From Verrucomicrobiales bacterium (GTDB lineage: Bacteria; Verrucomicrobiota; Verrucomicrobiia; Limisphaerales; JAQGOV01), in contig JAQGOV010000392.1 of the NCBI GenBank assembly GCA_028293425.1, forward strand, positions 1-44,316: a stretch of 44,316 bases of DNA, in the 5' to 3' direction. A model generated the notes under the pieces. It was not told the origin of the DNA, made no database searches, and was given only the letters and a program-made list of their open reading frames with translations. Below are positions 1 to 8,958 of the stretch, one piece after another; the stretch's first letter is position 1; the number at the start of each line of letters is the position of its first letter. The position numbers and the translations under genes were made by a program.

Positions 1-3000
1 GCATCGTCGGCGGGCAAAGCTAATTGGTAATCGCAATTCGTGCCGATTGGTGAATCAAAGAGTTTGGCGTGCGCCGGGCTGCCTGCATAATGGCTGGCGG
101 CATTATACATTACTCGATAATTTCCCAACACAAAAGTTCCCTTGTAATCCTCGCTGCTAAACTTCTCGTGTTGTAACCAGTCATTGAGCGTGGCTTGCGT
201 CATCCAGAATCGGTAGGTTCCAAAAGTGGAAATAGGCTGTTCCTCCCCAATATGGATAAGGCACTCCCGGGTTGGAGCGTCATTTGGAAACCTGGTGGTC
301 AGCCCGGGAGATGCGCCATCCGTTGCCTGAACATAAAAAGCCAACATCTTATCGTTCGCCTGCCCTGGTATCGTTCCAGTGTAAATTCCGTCCCCGGCTA
401 CCGCGTCTCCCCCTGTACCATTGTCAAACATGGTCACAGTGTTCACTGGCGAGCCAATGGAATCGACTCTCCAAATCACTTGCACGGAGGCCACGCCATC
501 CGGGTCATGAATCCGAGCCGATACCACAATCGGCTGGTTTGCCGCTGGCAAAACCGGAGTATGTTGAATTTCCGTAATAGCCGGCCCAACATTCGCAGCG
601 AACCGGCTATTCCGAGCTCCAGGGGTTCCCAAATTCTTTGGAACGTTCAACACCGCGGGAATTTCGAGGTGGTTCCCGCGCAGCCGGAACACCATATAGG
701 GCGTTCCACGCAGCCACTTGGCCTGCGCGGAAACGGTGCCCGACATTCCGTTCGTGGTGTACTGCTGGGTTAACACCGTGTGAATACGGTTAGCCCCCAC
801 ATCGCCACGTCCGGTGGACACAACGTGCAGTGATTTTGTTCCGGCAAAACCTGTATTCTCGATGAATGAATTGCGCTGGTCTCCGATTGCGGTCCAGAAG
901 CTCATCCCTGCTTCAAAACCCGAGTTCGTCACGATATTGCCAGAGAGAAACGGCTGGGTAATCGAAACATTCACCTGGTCCACTAGGCATTCTCCGGCAT
1001 CCAGCATATAGAATTGCAACTCATTCCAGTCGCCTGCCGATCCACCGGCATTGTCAAACGCGCCTGAGATTGAGAGCGATGTCCACGTGCTCTTCGCGCT
1101 ATCATCGCTGTCCGCCCAGTTCGATGGCAGCCGATTGTCACTCCGGGGATCGATCAACTCCAAACTGCTGCCGCCGGCATCGCTCCAGTTCCCCCATTTG
1201 CCACCCGTGCCGTACAGCACCTCGTCGACTGGGATGTAAATCCAGTTAGTGGTGATGACTCCGGTCAGGTTTGTTGAAGTAATTGAGTCTGGCATTGACA
1301 ATGCAATCCGTTCCCCGGAATTGGCCAATGTGCCAGAATAGTTGCCTACGGTATTGTTGGTATTGAGGTTTGCATAATTTGTCAGCAGCCGGCCGATATT
1401 TTTCGCCACCACCAGATACCCGTTGCTTGCCACGATGGTGTTCGTCGGAAAGGTGAAATCGATTCCATCGGTTAAACGCCACCCGCTCAGGTTCACCGAA
1501 CCCGGTCCCCTATTGTATAGCTCGATGAATTCATCGTTGTCATCATCAGTAATGGGATGATACATGATTTCGTTAATCACCAGGCTCTTGCTTCGGATGG
1601 GCGCGTTCGTACCCCCAGGGGTCTTCGCTGCAAGGCGCGAAAATTTCGGTGCGCCATCCGGGAATCGGCCATAGGCTACCCCGTTCTCCTGCGCTTCGAA
1701 CGAAAGGCAATCCAATACTCGCGTCAAGTTCGAATTGACCAGATAGATAGCCTCGCCTGCCGCTGAGAGCCCGAAGCCCATTGTCGTCTCCGTGAAATAC
1801 AAAAAGCCACCTGGGGCTATCGTCGTGCCGTTCGGGATCCGGAATTTGTTGGTCGCTGGATCATCCGTCAACCAACAGCCGGACAAATCGACTAACACCT
1901 TGCTGTGATTGTAAAGCTCGATGTAATCAACATCCGGAAAGTCCGTGTGTGCCAGCAGTTCGTTAATCATCACATTCCGGGCAGGCTCCCAGCCATAGCC
2001 ATCCACTTTCCCCGGCGATCCTCCGAAACGATCGCTTTGCGCCCACGCTTCCGGGTGATCCTCCCCAACGGAAGGACGCGCCAGAACGAGTGAGTGTCCA
2101 GTCCCATCCGGACCAGGGGGCCATGGCGCTTTGCTGTCGTAATTAACCTCGAGCAGAATTGCATCCTGCCGGTTGCGTAAACGCACCGTTCCTTTTTTAT
2201 TTGAAAGACTTTTCGCGTAAGGACCCATGACGCTGGGAATCCCGTAGATCGTCTGGATGTCCGCCGGGTTTTTCGCAATAACCAGAAAGCCGCCCCCGGG
2301 AATGATGGTCCCGGGGGCAAAGGTATAATCCACATCTCCCGATATACGGAAGCCGCTGATGTCTTCGATCGTCGGATTTGAATTATAAAGTTCGATGAAC
2401 TCCTGCCTCTTGGCATCTGTTCTAGGCGCCGGATGATACATGATTTCGGTGAATACCAATCCCGTCCGCCGGCTGGAAGGACCAAGCGGCTCGACCTGTG
2501 GCGAGAAATTCCCCACTACGTCATTGTCTCCTGCCTCCGCAAAGTCGCGAAATTCGGCGATGGTGCTTCGAGCCGGGTTCCTGCTGGAAACAGCTAATCC
2601 CACATACATGGTTGCCGGGTTCGTTTCGGTCACCGATCCCAATTTAATCCAGGTGAGGCCGTCGTAGCTGGCGAAACCGTTGTAGGTTTGTCCGTTCAAC
2701 CGTTGCAACCGCAACCAAGTATATGGATAATTAGCCGGAAAGGAGCCGGTGATTTGTGGCCCTCCGCCATTTGTTCGGTATTCAAAGAACGTCCCATTGA
2801 TGCTAGGGGTGCTGAACACGCCGGCGAACTGGCAGTTGGTGGTGAGATCTTCCCTCGCCACCAGTCCCGCGAACGTCCAGGTGTCCGCAAAATCCAGCCG
2901 CTGGAGCCGCACTTTGACGTCGAAATCTCCGCGCCTTTGCTGGTAGCCGAAAGTCATCTGGTCACCAGCGGCACTCAGACCCGAGCCACTGGCGGTAATA

Positions 3001-5330
3001 TCCAGGCCGTTTCCGTTTTGAACGAAGCTCCCAGGCAAGGACGGTCCTCCGATGTCCTGAGGATAAAAGTCCGATGCTTGCAGAACCCATTGTGAGTTTG
3101 GCACGATAATGTTGGGAGTCGTTGCTCGGTCCCTCACCCCATTCACAGTGACCAAGTAGTTGCTGCCGGAGGAGATCTTGGAGGTGGCCAGGAATACAGA
3201 CCGGTTGTCACTCTGGAGGACAGCATTGGAGATAATGATTCCTCCAATGGAATAATTCAGCACATTGGTGGCGCTCAACGCCTCCACTGGCTCGGAATAA
3301 ATAATCACCACTCGATTGGAGCCCTGGTTGAAAACGTTCGCCAACCCGGGGGGCGTCACATCAGGAGTAACCGTCAGAAGGGCGGCGGGCGAGTTGGTTG
3401 TGGCAAAGCCGTTCGACACGACGCAACGGAGCGTGGCATTATTTTCAGCCAACTTCACCACTGTATCTATGTAGGTAGCATTGGTAGCTCCGGGGATGTT
3501 GATGCCATTTTGCTGCCATTGATAGGTGACCCTCTCCAGGTTGCTGGCTGAAACAGTAAAAGTCGCGGACGTTCCTTCCATTACGCTGATGTCGGTGGGA
3601 AATTGCACCAGGTTTACAGACGCCATTCCTTCGGGCGTGAAGCGCAGAGCGGGAATTGCCTCTTCGATTGTCCCATCCGGCATTTGCCACCTCAGCCCCA
3701 AGTGGTCCGCCGGGAATCCCTCGGAGATCCCGCCTTTCGTCCACGCCTCGATATAATACTGCTGCCCCGCGGTCAGGGTAATCGGTGCGGAGCGCTGGTT
3801 TGTCTGTACTTCCCATTGATGAGTCGAAACAGACATCAGTTCGTTCACGGAGGCTATCTGCCGGATGCTGGAGGGATTATTGTTCGTACCCAGGAACAAC
3901 AGCGCCGAATTACCGGCTGCTACCCAAAAAGTATAATTGCCGGTCACCGGCGGAAGAATTCTCGCGCGGACACGTTGTCCATAATGATTGAATTGGTAGC
4001 TCGCCGTCTCGAACGGGCCGGTCAGCATTTCGGCAAAGTTCGGACTGTTGGGGAAAGCAGGACTATTGGTCAGATCAGAAATAGCGCTTCCAGGAACATT
4101 CGTATAAACCTCGCGATAGATTCCCTTCAGCAAAACCGGAAACGTCAACTGCGTGTTTGCCAGAATTGTGTTTGGCGTGGCAGCCCGATCCTTCACGTTA
4201 TTTACAGTCAGGGTGTAATTGCTCCCAACGGCGAGCGGACCGGCACTCAGTTGGACCGCTCTGGTGGAGCCTGTAGCAAATTTGGCGAAGTTCACAATGG
4301 CTCCGCCACTCAAGCCATAATTAGCCACGTTCGTACCAGACGCCGCTTCGACCGGTTCACTAAAAAGGACTTCGACCGTCCCTAAGTCGATGTTGGCGAC
4401 ACCGGAGAGCGTTGGCCTCGCCAGATCCAGCGTCACAGTCAGAGTCGCTTGGAAGCTGGTGACGGATCCGAAGGTGTTGCTTACGAGGCACCGAAAGGTC
4501 GCCCCGCTGTCACCGCTCGTTACCGAGGGAAAATTTAAACTGGCTCCGAAACCAGATGACAGATTTATGCCGTTTCGTTGCCATTGATACGTGACCGCAT
4601 CCAAGTTGGTCGTTCCGACCAGGAAGGTGACCGGGGAATTTTCTGTCACCGTCACGTTGGTCGGTTGAACGCTGAAACCCGGAACCCCAACTGCCGGCGC
4701 GCCATAAGGCTTCAACCGAGAGGCAGGTATCGGTTGCTCCAAAGTTCCATCAGGAAGTTTCCATCCCACCGCGAGCGAATCATCACCTGTTCCTGCACTA
4801 TGCAACGCCTCAATGAAATATCGCTGCCCGGCTTGAAGAAAAATATTCGTGGATTCCTGGCTGGGGTAAACATACCACGCCCGGTAAAGCGCCGTCAGGG
4901 TATTGACTGCAATTTGCCGTTTGTTCCAGGGACTCTCGTCGGTGCTCAAGGAGAGAATCCCTGCATCATCACCTTGTACCCAGAATACATACGTGCCGCT
5001 GATCGGGGGGATGAGGAGCGCTCGGAATCGGTCCCCGAATTTGTCATCGTAATTATAAGGCCCCTCAAACGCATTCGTCAGAATCTCCACGAGATTTGCG
5101 GGGCTCTGCAAAGTGGGACCATTGGTAAAACTTAACAGCGAACTGCCAGTGAGGCCGGTCCAAACTTCGCGCCGAACGCCGAAGTCCTGCGCGAAAGAAT
5201 TTCCCGTCATCCCGAACAGCACTGCGAAGGCGCAAAGCCCCTTCAACAGGACTGCGAATTTTTTCACGGTATTTCGTAGTGACGAAATGTTAGGCATAGC
5301 TGATTGAGCGGACATTTTGAAAGGCATCAT
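1..5330 (-). CDS. Giant exported CotH-kinase/lamin-tail protein, C-terminus cut by window edge
   Basis: I translated the reverse strand by hand and found one uninterrupted frame from an ATG at 5330 to position 1 (1,776 codons plus two bases), with a TAA upstream near 5351. The 5330 start gives a long leader; the ATG at 5297 gives a cleaner signal peptide (MPNISSLRNTVKKF, hydrophobic core, SFA-Q cleavage). Rough domain order from 5330: PA14-like (47-210), Ig-like (214-300), SbsA-type Ig-like (302-395), then the same trio again (397-570, 572-653, 654-747), a LamG/DUF1349-like beta-sandwich (757-930), three lamin-tail domains (about 952, 1119 and 1252; each begins like INEIMYHP and then FIELYN), a carbohydrate-binding-like part, an Ig-like part, and the start of a CotH kinase domain (ASHYAGSPAHAKLFDSPIG). 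The role is inferred as an exported surface protein carrying an atypical secretory kinase. The catalytic part lies outside the window. Confidence 0.9.
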   Translation of the reverse strand, partial: MMPFKMSAQSAMPNISSLRNTVKKFAVLLKGLCAFAVLFGMTGNSFAQDFGVRREVWTGLTGSSLLSFTNGPTLQSPANLVEILTNAFEGPYNYDDKFGDRFRALLIPPISGTYVFWVQGDDAGILSLSTDESPWNKRQIAVNTLTALYRAWYVYPSQESTNIFLQAGQRYFIEALHSAGTGDDSLAVGWKLPDGTLEQPIPASRLKPYGAPAVGVPGFSVQPTNVTVTENSPVTFLVGTTNLDAVTYQWQRNGINLSSGFGASLNFPSVTSGDSGATFRCLVSNTFGSVTSFQATLTVTLDLARPTLSGVANIDLGTVEVLFSEPVEAASGTNVANYGLSGGAIVNFAKFATGSTRAVQLSAGPLAVGSNYTLTVNNVKDRAATPNTILANTQLTFPVLLKGIYREVYTNVPGSAISDLTNSPAFPNSPNFAEMLTGPFETASYQFNHYGQRVRARILPPVTGNYTFWVAAGNSALLFLGTNNNPSSIRQIASVNELMSVSTHQWEVQTNQRSAPITLTAGQQYYIEAWTKGGISEGFPADHLGLRWQMPDGTIEEAIPALRFTPEGMASVNLVQFPTDISVMEGTSATFTVSASNLERVTYQWQQNGINIPGATNATYIDTVVKLAENNATLRCVVSNGFATTNSPAALLTVTPDVTPPGLANVFNQGSNRVVIIYSEPVEALSATNVLNYSIGGIIISNAVLQSDNRSVFLATSKISSGSNYLVTVNGVRDRATTPNIIVPNSQWVLQASDFYPQDIGGPSLPGSFVQNGNGLDITASGSGLSAAGDQMTFGYQQRRGDFDVKVRLQRLDFADTWTFAGLVAREDLTTNCQFAGVFSTPSINGTFFEYRTNGGGPQITGSFPANYPYTWLRLQRLNGQTYNGFASYDGLTWIKLGSVTETNPATMYVGLAVSSRNPARSTIAEFRDFAEAGDNDVVGNFSPQVEPLGPSSRRTGLVFTEIMYHPAPRTDAKRQEFIELYNSNPTIEDISGFRISGDVDYTFAPGTIIPGGGFLVIAKNPADIQTIYGIPSVMGPYAKSLSNKKGTVRLRNRQDAILLEVNYDSKAPWPPGPDGTGHSLVLARPSVGEDHPEAWAQSDRFGGSPGKVDGYGWEPARNVMINELLAHTDFPDVDYIELYNHSKVLVDLSGCWLTDDPATNKFRIPNGTTIAPGGFLYFTETTMGFGLSAAGEAIYLVNSNLTRVLDCLSFEAQENGVAYGRFPDGAPKFSRLAAKTPGGTNAPIRSKSLVINEIMYHPITDDDNDEFIELYNRGPGSVNLSGWRLTDGIDFTFPTNTIVASNGYLVVAKNIGRLLTNYANLNTNNTVGNYSGTLANSGERIALSMPDSITSTNLTGVITTNWIYIPVDEVLYGTGGKWGNWSDAGGSSLELIDPRSDNRLPSNWADSDDSAKSTWTSLSISGAFDNAGGSAGDWNELQFYMLDAGECLVDQVNVSITQPFLSGNIVTNSGFEAGMSFWTAIGDQRNSFIENTGFAGTKSLHVVSTGRGDVGANRIHTVLTQQYTTNGMSGTVSAQAKWLRGTPYMVFRLRGNHLEIPAVLNVPKNLGTPGARNSRFAANVGPAITEIQHTPVLPAANQPIVVSARIHDPDGVASVQVIWRVDSIGSPVNTVTMFDNGTGGDAVAGDGIYTGTIPGQANDKMLAFYVQATDGASPGLTTRFPNDAPTRECLIHIGEEQPISTFGTYRFWMTQATLNDWLQHEKFSSEDYKGTFVLGNYRVMYNAASHYAGSPAHAKLFDSPIGTNCDYQLALPADD

Positions 5331-6032
5331 GCGTGAGGAAGTAAACTTTTAAGCGACACCCTCCACTGCGGTTCCATGCGAAACGCTGACCCACTGTTCC
5401 GGTGAATTTTCCGAGGATCGGGTTCAGAGTTTGTCGGGGCGCGAAAGCTCCGCGCGCTCACCATCCGAGAATGGCAATTCGCTTCGGCTTCCTTCTGATT
5501 AAACACAAACATACTTACTTATCGTCAGCTTTGGGAAAAACATCCTTGTTTTTGCGCCACGGTCTGGCGCGCACTTCCGTTCGTTCAAACGTATCGGCTG
5601 GGTAAACCCTCCAGGCGATGCACACTTCTTCCCACAACGGTTTTCTAGACGTGGAGTTCACCCCTCCATCTCTGCAATGACTGCTTCCAATGACAGAGTG
5701 GCGGCGATCATGGCCACTATTGTGGAACGGCCAAGCCAGGAGAATTCTTCCATTCCCGCTCAATTACCAATATCGGCAGAGTAACAAACCCCTTGAAGGG
5801 GTCACAATCCGGGTAAAGTGCGCACCATTTGACGCAGTCGAAAACCCCATGCCCAGAATGGGTATTATTACGTATCTGGATCGATGCAGCTTTTCCTCTG
5901 CTAAACGCAAAGATTTGCCTCAAAATCTGTAAAATGGTGGGGCTGTTGCGATACTTGGAGGCCGAAACCTGCGGTTGGAAGCACTATCCCGACAAAAAAG
6001 TTGTCCTTGAGCTGTTCGTGAGCCCGGCTCGA
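5331..6032. other. Gene-free stretch between CotH giant gene and response regulator
   Basis: About 700 bases hold no ORF I can support. Short frames on both strands have no recognisable product. The stretch should contain the promoter of the giant minus-strand gene, but I see no convincing -35/-10 pair. It has a 15-base perfect inverted repeat at 5788-5802 (ACCCCTT-G-AAGGGGT). A T-rich segment on the minus strand lies just after the response regulator stop (around 5991-6003, GACAACTTTTTTGTC). It could help end that transcript, but it is not a classic terminator. Confidence 0.5.
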
Positions 6033-6692
6033 TCAATTATTCAGGCTGACCAACCCCCGGGTGATCGCATACTTCACCAGCTCTGTCGCTTTATGGATGC
6101 CAAGCTTCTGCATGATCTTCTGGCGGTGCTTTTCCACAGTTCGCACGCTCAAGGTCAGCCGGTCAGCAATCTCCTTGTTCGCCAGGCCCGCAACAATCCA
6201 GGTTAACACCTCTGTTTCTCGGTCCGACAGTTCCCTGGTTTCTTCCATGCGCCCGCCGCTCAGCACATATTCTTCAAAGAAAGCCTGCGCCACATCCGGC
6301 ATGAAAAACGTTTCCCCCCGATGCAATTTTTCGATCGCTGAAACCAATTCCATCGGGGACGTATTTTTGCGAATGTAACCTCGCGCGCCGGACTGGATCA
6401 TCTCTCGCACGAACTCCTTCTTCTCATGAACCGTGAAAATTAATACCCGCGAATCTGGGCAGATCGCTCTCAGGCATTTGGTCGCTTCTAATCCATTCAT
6501 CCCGGGCATGGTTACATCCATCAGGATAATGTCCGGAGCGAACTCCTTGGCTCGGTCAATCGCTTCATGGCCACTGGCCGCTTCTCCCACGACTTCAACC
6601 TGCTCGTAATGACGCAGACAGGATCGAACGCCTTCCCGCACTACGGGATGATCATCGACTAAAAAAACCTTGATTTTCCGGTCTGATTTCAT
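6033..6692 (-). CDS. NarL/FixJ-family response regulator
   Basis: This 219-residue two-domain regulator has the usual length for the NarL family. The receiver domain (about 7-125) shows the acidic pair D13/D14, phospho-acceptor D59 ([10 protein letters not shown]), T87 and K109. The C-terminal LuxR-type helix-turn-helix (about 153-212) contains [20 protein letters not shown] and the recognition segment [16 protein letters not shown]. It should be phosphorylated by the kinase encoded just upstream, because the two genes overlap by four bases (ATGA) and are probably translationally coupled. Its targets are unknown. The kinase promoter region faces the porin gene at 8959, so that divergent gene is one possible target (inference only). 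Confidence 0.95.
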   Translation of the reverse strand: MKSDRKIKVFLVDDHPVVREGVRSCLRHYEQVEVVGEAASGHEAIDRAKEFAPDIILMDVTMPGMNGLEATKCLRAICPDSRVLIFTVHEKKEFVREMIQSGARGYIRKNTSPMELVSAIEKLHRGETFFMPDVAQAFFEEYVLSGGRMEETRELSDRETEVLTWIVAGLANKEIADRLTLSVRTVEKHRQKIMQKLGIHKATELVKYAITRGLVSLNN

Positions 6693-8404
6693 AATTCCTT
6701 TTCTTCCCTCAGCGCGTTCGCTTCAAGCGGGATCCTTACGCAAATAGTTGTCCCTTCGCCTTCCTTGGATTGAATGGAAAAAACGCCCCCGAGATGCGCG
6801 GTTCTTTCTCGCATGTTCAGCAAGCCCATGCCTGTTTTCTTCGAACTTTTCAAGCGGATGGAAGTAGACTCCAAACCTTTTCCATTGTCCCGGATGGTGA
6901 GTTGAAGGTCCTTGCCATCCGAGCCGAGGTAAACCGTCGCCCGGGTTGCGCCAGCGTGTTTTTCAATATTGGTCAAAGCTTCCTGGATAATCCGGTAAAC
7001 GGTAAGTTCCAGGTTATCGTCGAGCCTCCTCAGCCCAAGCTTCCCTTCGAATTTTAATTCCAACTTTGCCTTGGTTTCAAATTCCTCACAAAGGCTTCGA
7101 ATGGACGGAACTAGACCAAGAGCGTCCAGTTCACTGGGGCGTAGCGCGTCGGAGATCCGGTGAATTTCTTCCAGGCCACGGGTCAGGAGGCTCTTGGCTT
7201 GCGCCATCTCGTCTTTCAGGTCGGGACTCGATCCCACAATTTGCGCTTCGATCATTCCAAACCGAAAAATTACTGATGAAAGCATTTGGTTTACGCTGTC
7301 GTGCAACTCCCGGGCAATGCGCCGCCGCTCTGCCTCCTGAGCCTCGATAATCAACTCGGACAAATTGCGCAGCTCCTGGTTCATTCGCGCGCGTTCGATC
7401 GCGATAGCCGCGATGTCGCGGGCCTTTTCAAACAAGGGCACATCCAGCACCGCCGATTCCTCCTCCACGCTGAACAAACACAAGATGCCAACCAGGTCCC
7501 CCGAAGCTGACATCACCGCCTTCGAGCACTCCGGTGTCAGGCCAAACTTGCCCACGATATTCCGAAGCGGACTCCACTCCGCGGCCTTGACTAAATCCAA
7601 ATCCTGCTTCCCTCCATCGGTCATGATCGGGCCGCTGCCTGTGAAGAGCTGGTTTAGCGGCTTCTTGATAAATTCTTTATGCAGTTCCGCCGGGAAGCTA
7701 TGGGCGATGGCGCAAATAAATCGTTCTTTTTCTGCATCGAACTGAAATACCGCGCACACCAGTCCTTGATGCCACTCTTCAATTTTCCTGGTCAAGGCCT
7801 CCAGGATATCCGGCACTCTTTGGTCACACGCGATCCGTTCAAGGATCTCTTTCTCGTCCGCGTAAATCTTCTCCGTCCGCTTGCGCCTCTCCACCTCTTG
7901 CAACAGCCCCCACGCCTTTTCCGTCAGTTGCTCATTCAACTCTTTGCCCCGAGCCAGCAAAAAGCTGATCGCTGAGAAACCCACCAGGCGGGACAAACTC
8001 TTGTAATACGGCATCCATCCGCCACCGTAATCTTCCCCGCTCAAAACTTCGGCGAGGAACCAGGCTGCCGTGCAGGTGGCTGACGTGATGAGGCCGGCGG
8101 TCACCCCTCCGGCCCTGGCCGCATAGGTAATCGGGATAAAATAAAGGATGGCAAAATGAAAATGGATATCGACGCTGTAATCGATGATCCACAAGGCCAA
8201 AACCAGCACCTGCGCCAGCAGCGCTATCTTTCTTTCATTCGCGGAGATTTCCCGGGGCAGGGCCTGTTCGACTCCGGCAAGCACCTTGCCAAAAGCTTCA
8301 GGGAAGCGCCGAGCCAGGTACTGCCACCGGCTTTGCCACTTCGAGCTTTTTAAGAGTTCGACGTCCATTTCTATGTTTATAAAGTTTCCGGGCTGCTTCC
8401 GCAA
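6689..8404 (-). CDS. Membrane histidine kinase, HisKA_3 type with GAF domain
   Basis: This is a 571-residue sensor kinase of the NarX/DegS/LiaS class. Residues about 58-152 carry four hydrophobic segments (LLAQVLVLALWIIDYSV; ILYFIPITYAA; LITSATCTAAWFLAEV; LVGFSAISFLLA), followed by a charged linker and a GAF-like domain (about 185-340). The dimerisation/phospho-acceptor box is ERRRIARELHDSVNQ with H368. The HATPase domain shows N479 (QEALTNIEKHA), DNGKG at 506-510 and GMGLLNMRER around 525. It should autophosphorylate on H368 and pass phosphate to the overlapping response regulator. No signal is evident for the N-terminal sensor. An internal ATG at 8368 (MDVELLKSSK) is an alternative start. 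Confidence 0.95.
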   Translation of the reverse strand: MRKQPGNFINIEMDVELLKSSKWQSRWQYLARRFPEAFGKVLAGVEQALPREISANERKIALLAQVLVLALWIIDYSVDIHFHFAILYFIPITYAARAGGVTAGLITSATCTAAWFLAEVLSGEDYGGGWMPYYKSLSRLVGFSAISFLLARGKELNEQLTEKAWGLLQEVERRKRTEKIYADEKEILERIACDQRVPDILEALTRKIEEWHQGLVCAVFQFDAEKERFICAIAHSFPAELHKEFIKKPLNQLFTGSGPIMTDGGKQDLDLVKAAEWSPLRNIVGKFGLTPECSKAVMSASGDLVGILCLFSVEEESAVLDVPLFEKARDIAAIAIERARMNQELRNLSELIIEAQEAERRRIARELHDSVNQMLSSVIFRFGMIEAQIVGSSPDLKDEMAQAKSLLTRGLEEIHRISDALRPSELDALGLVPSIRSLCEEFETKAKLELKFEGKLGLRRLDDNLELTVYRIIQEALTNIEKHAGATRATVYLGSDGKDLQLTIRDNGKGLESTSIRLKSSKKTGMGLLNMRERTAHLGGVFSIQSKEGEGTTICVRIPLEANALREEKEL

Positions 8405-8740
8405 TCGGATGGCCTACGCAGATTTCCTACCGTATTTCAACGGTATAAAGTGTGTGGGATATCTGCCTTTGGCAGACAACTAACTGTCGCTCCTTCAGAA
8501 AGAATCTCAACTCCTTCCGGACACAGGGAAAGCGGGCCTCCCTCCGGAACGGAACTCCGATCATTACAATCGCCAAGGTGCTGCCTGGCCAAGCCGTAAT
8601 TCATCTTATATATTAGTGCAATTACAAGGAGTCCATCCCTAAACATCCCCTGCTCTTCCATGCAGACCCACCAGAAGGTTATGAACTCCCCTAAAATACC
8701 GCAATCTCTAAATCATAAAGATTCAACTTCCTCCTTTACC

Positions 8741-8778
8741 TTCAAGGTCGCTTCAAGGTCGCTTCAAGGTCGCTTCAA
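8741..8778. repeat. Three tandem 11-bp repeats (TTCAAGGTCGC) plus partial fourth
   Basis: Three exact copies of TTCAAGGTCGC occupy 8741-8773, followed by TTCAA of a fourth. The 11-bp period is about one helical turn. Direct repeats with this spacing are typical of binding sites for OmpR/PhoB-type regulators, so an operator about 180-220 bases before the porin start is possible. The function is inferred; the repeat itself is plain in the sequence. Confidence 0.85.
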
Positions 8779-8844
8779 CTTATCTTCCTTTGTTATCAAT
8801 GCTATGCCAAAAGTTTATTTCCGTTACTAATGCCAAACTTGCTA

Positions 8845-8865
8845 CCTTCGCTCGATGAGCGAAGG
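8845..8865. repeat. Perfect inverted repeat upstream of porin gene
   Basis: CCTTCGCTC and GAGCGAAGG form a perfect 9-bp stem around the loop GAT. No T-tract follows on either strand, so this is more likely a protein-binding dyad or a 5' leader hairpin than a terminator. It lies 94 bases before the porin ATG. Confidence 0.7.
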
Positions 8866-8958
8866 CCTCTCGGCACGAAACCTGGGCTGGGAGCTTGAAT
8901 TACAGCATATATATATGACGATCATATTCCTCAAACCACCACTGGCCATGGATGTTCC

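Larger units (their letters stand above)
8405..8958. other. Divergent intergenic region, kinase and porin genes
   Basis: About 550 bases lie between the divergent kinase and porin genes. No ORF here looks real. The region is AT-rich towards the porin and carries a triple 11-bp direct repeat and a perfect hairpin (listed separately). Both genes are probably transcribed from it. I cannot place promoters with confidence. Confidence 0.6.

Noticed and set aside
195-5307. Plus-strand ORFs over the first 5.3 kb, including one of 260 codons at 3603-4385
   Set aside because: They are antisense to one continuous minus-strand frame with recognisable domains, and their translations have no family resemblance.
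5690-5932. Small ORFs on both strands in the gap after the response regulator
   Set aside because: They overlap each other on opposite strands and show no protein-like features.
8437-8661. Minus-strand ORF of 74 codons upstream of the kinase
   Set aside because: No signal peptide, motif or ribosome-binding site, and it lies in the likely promoter region.
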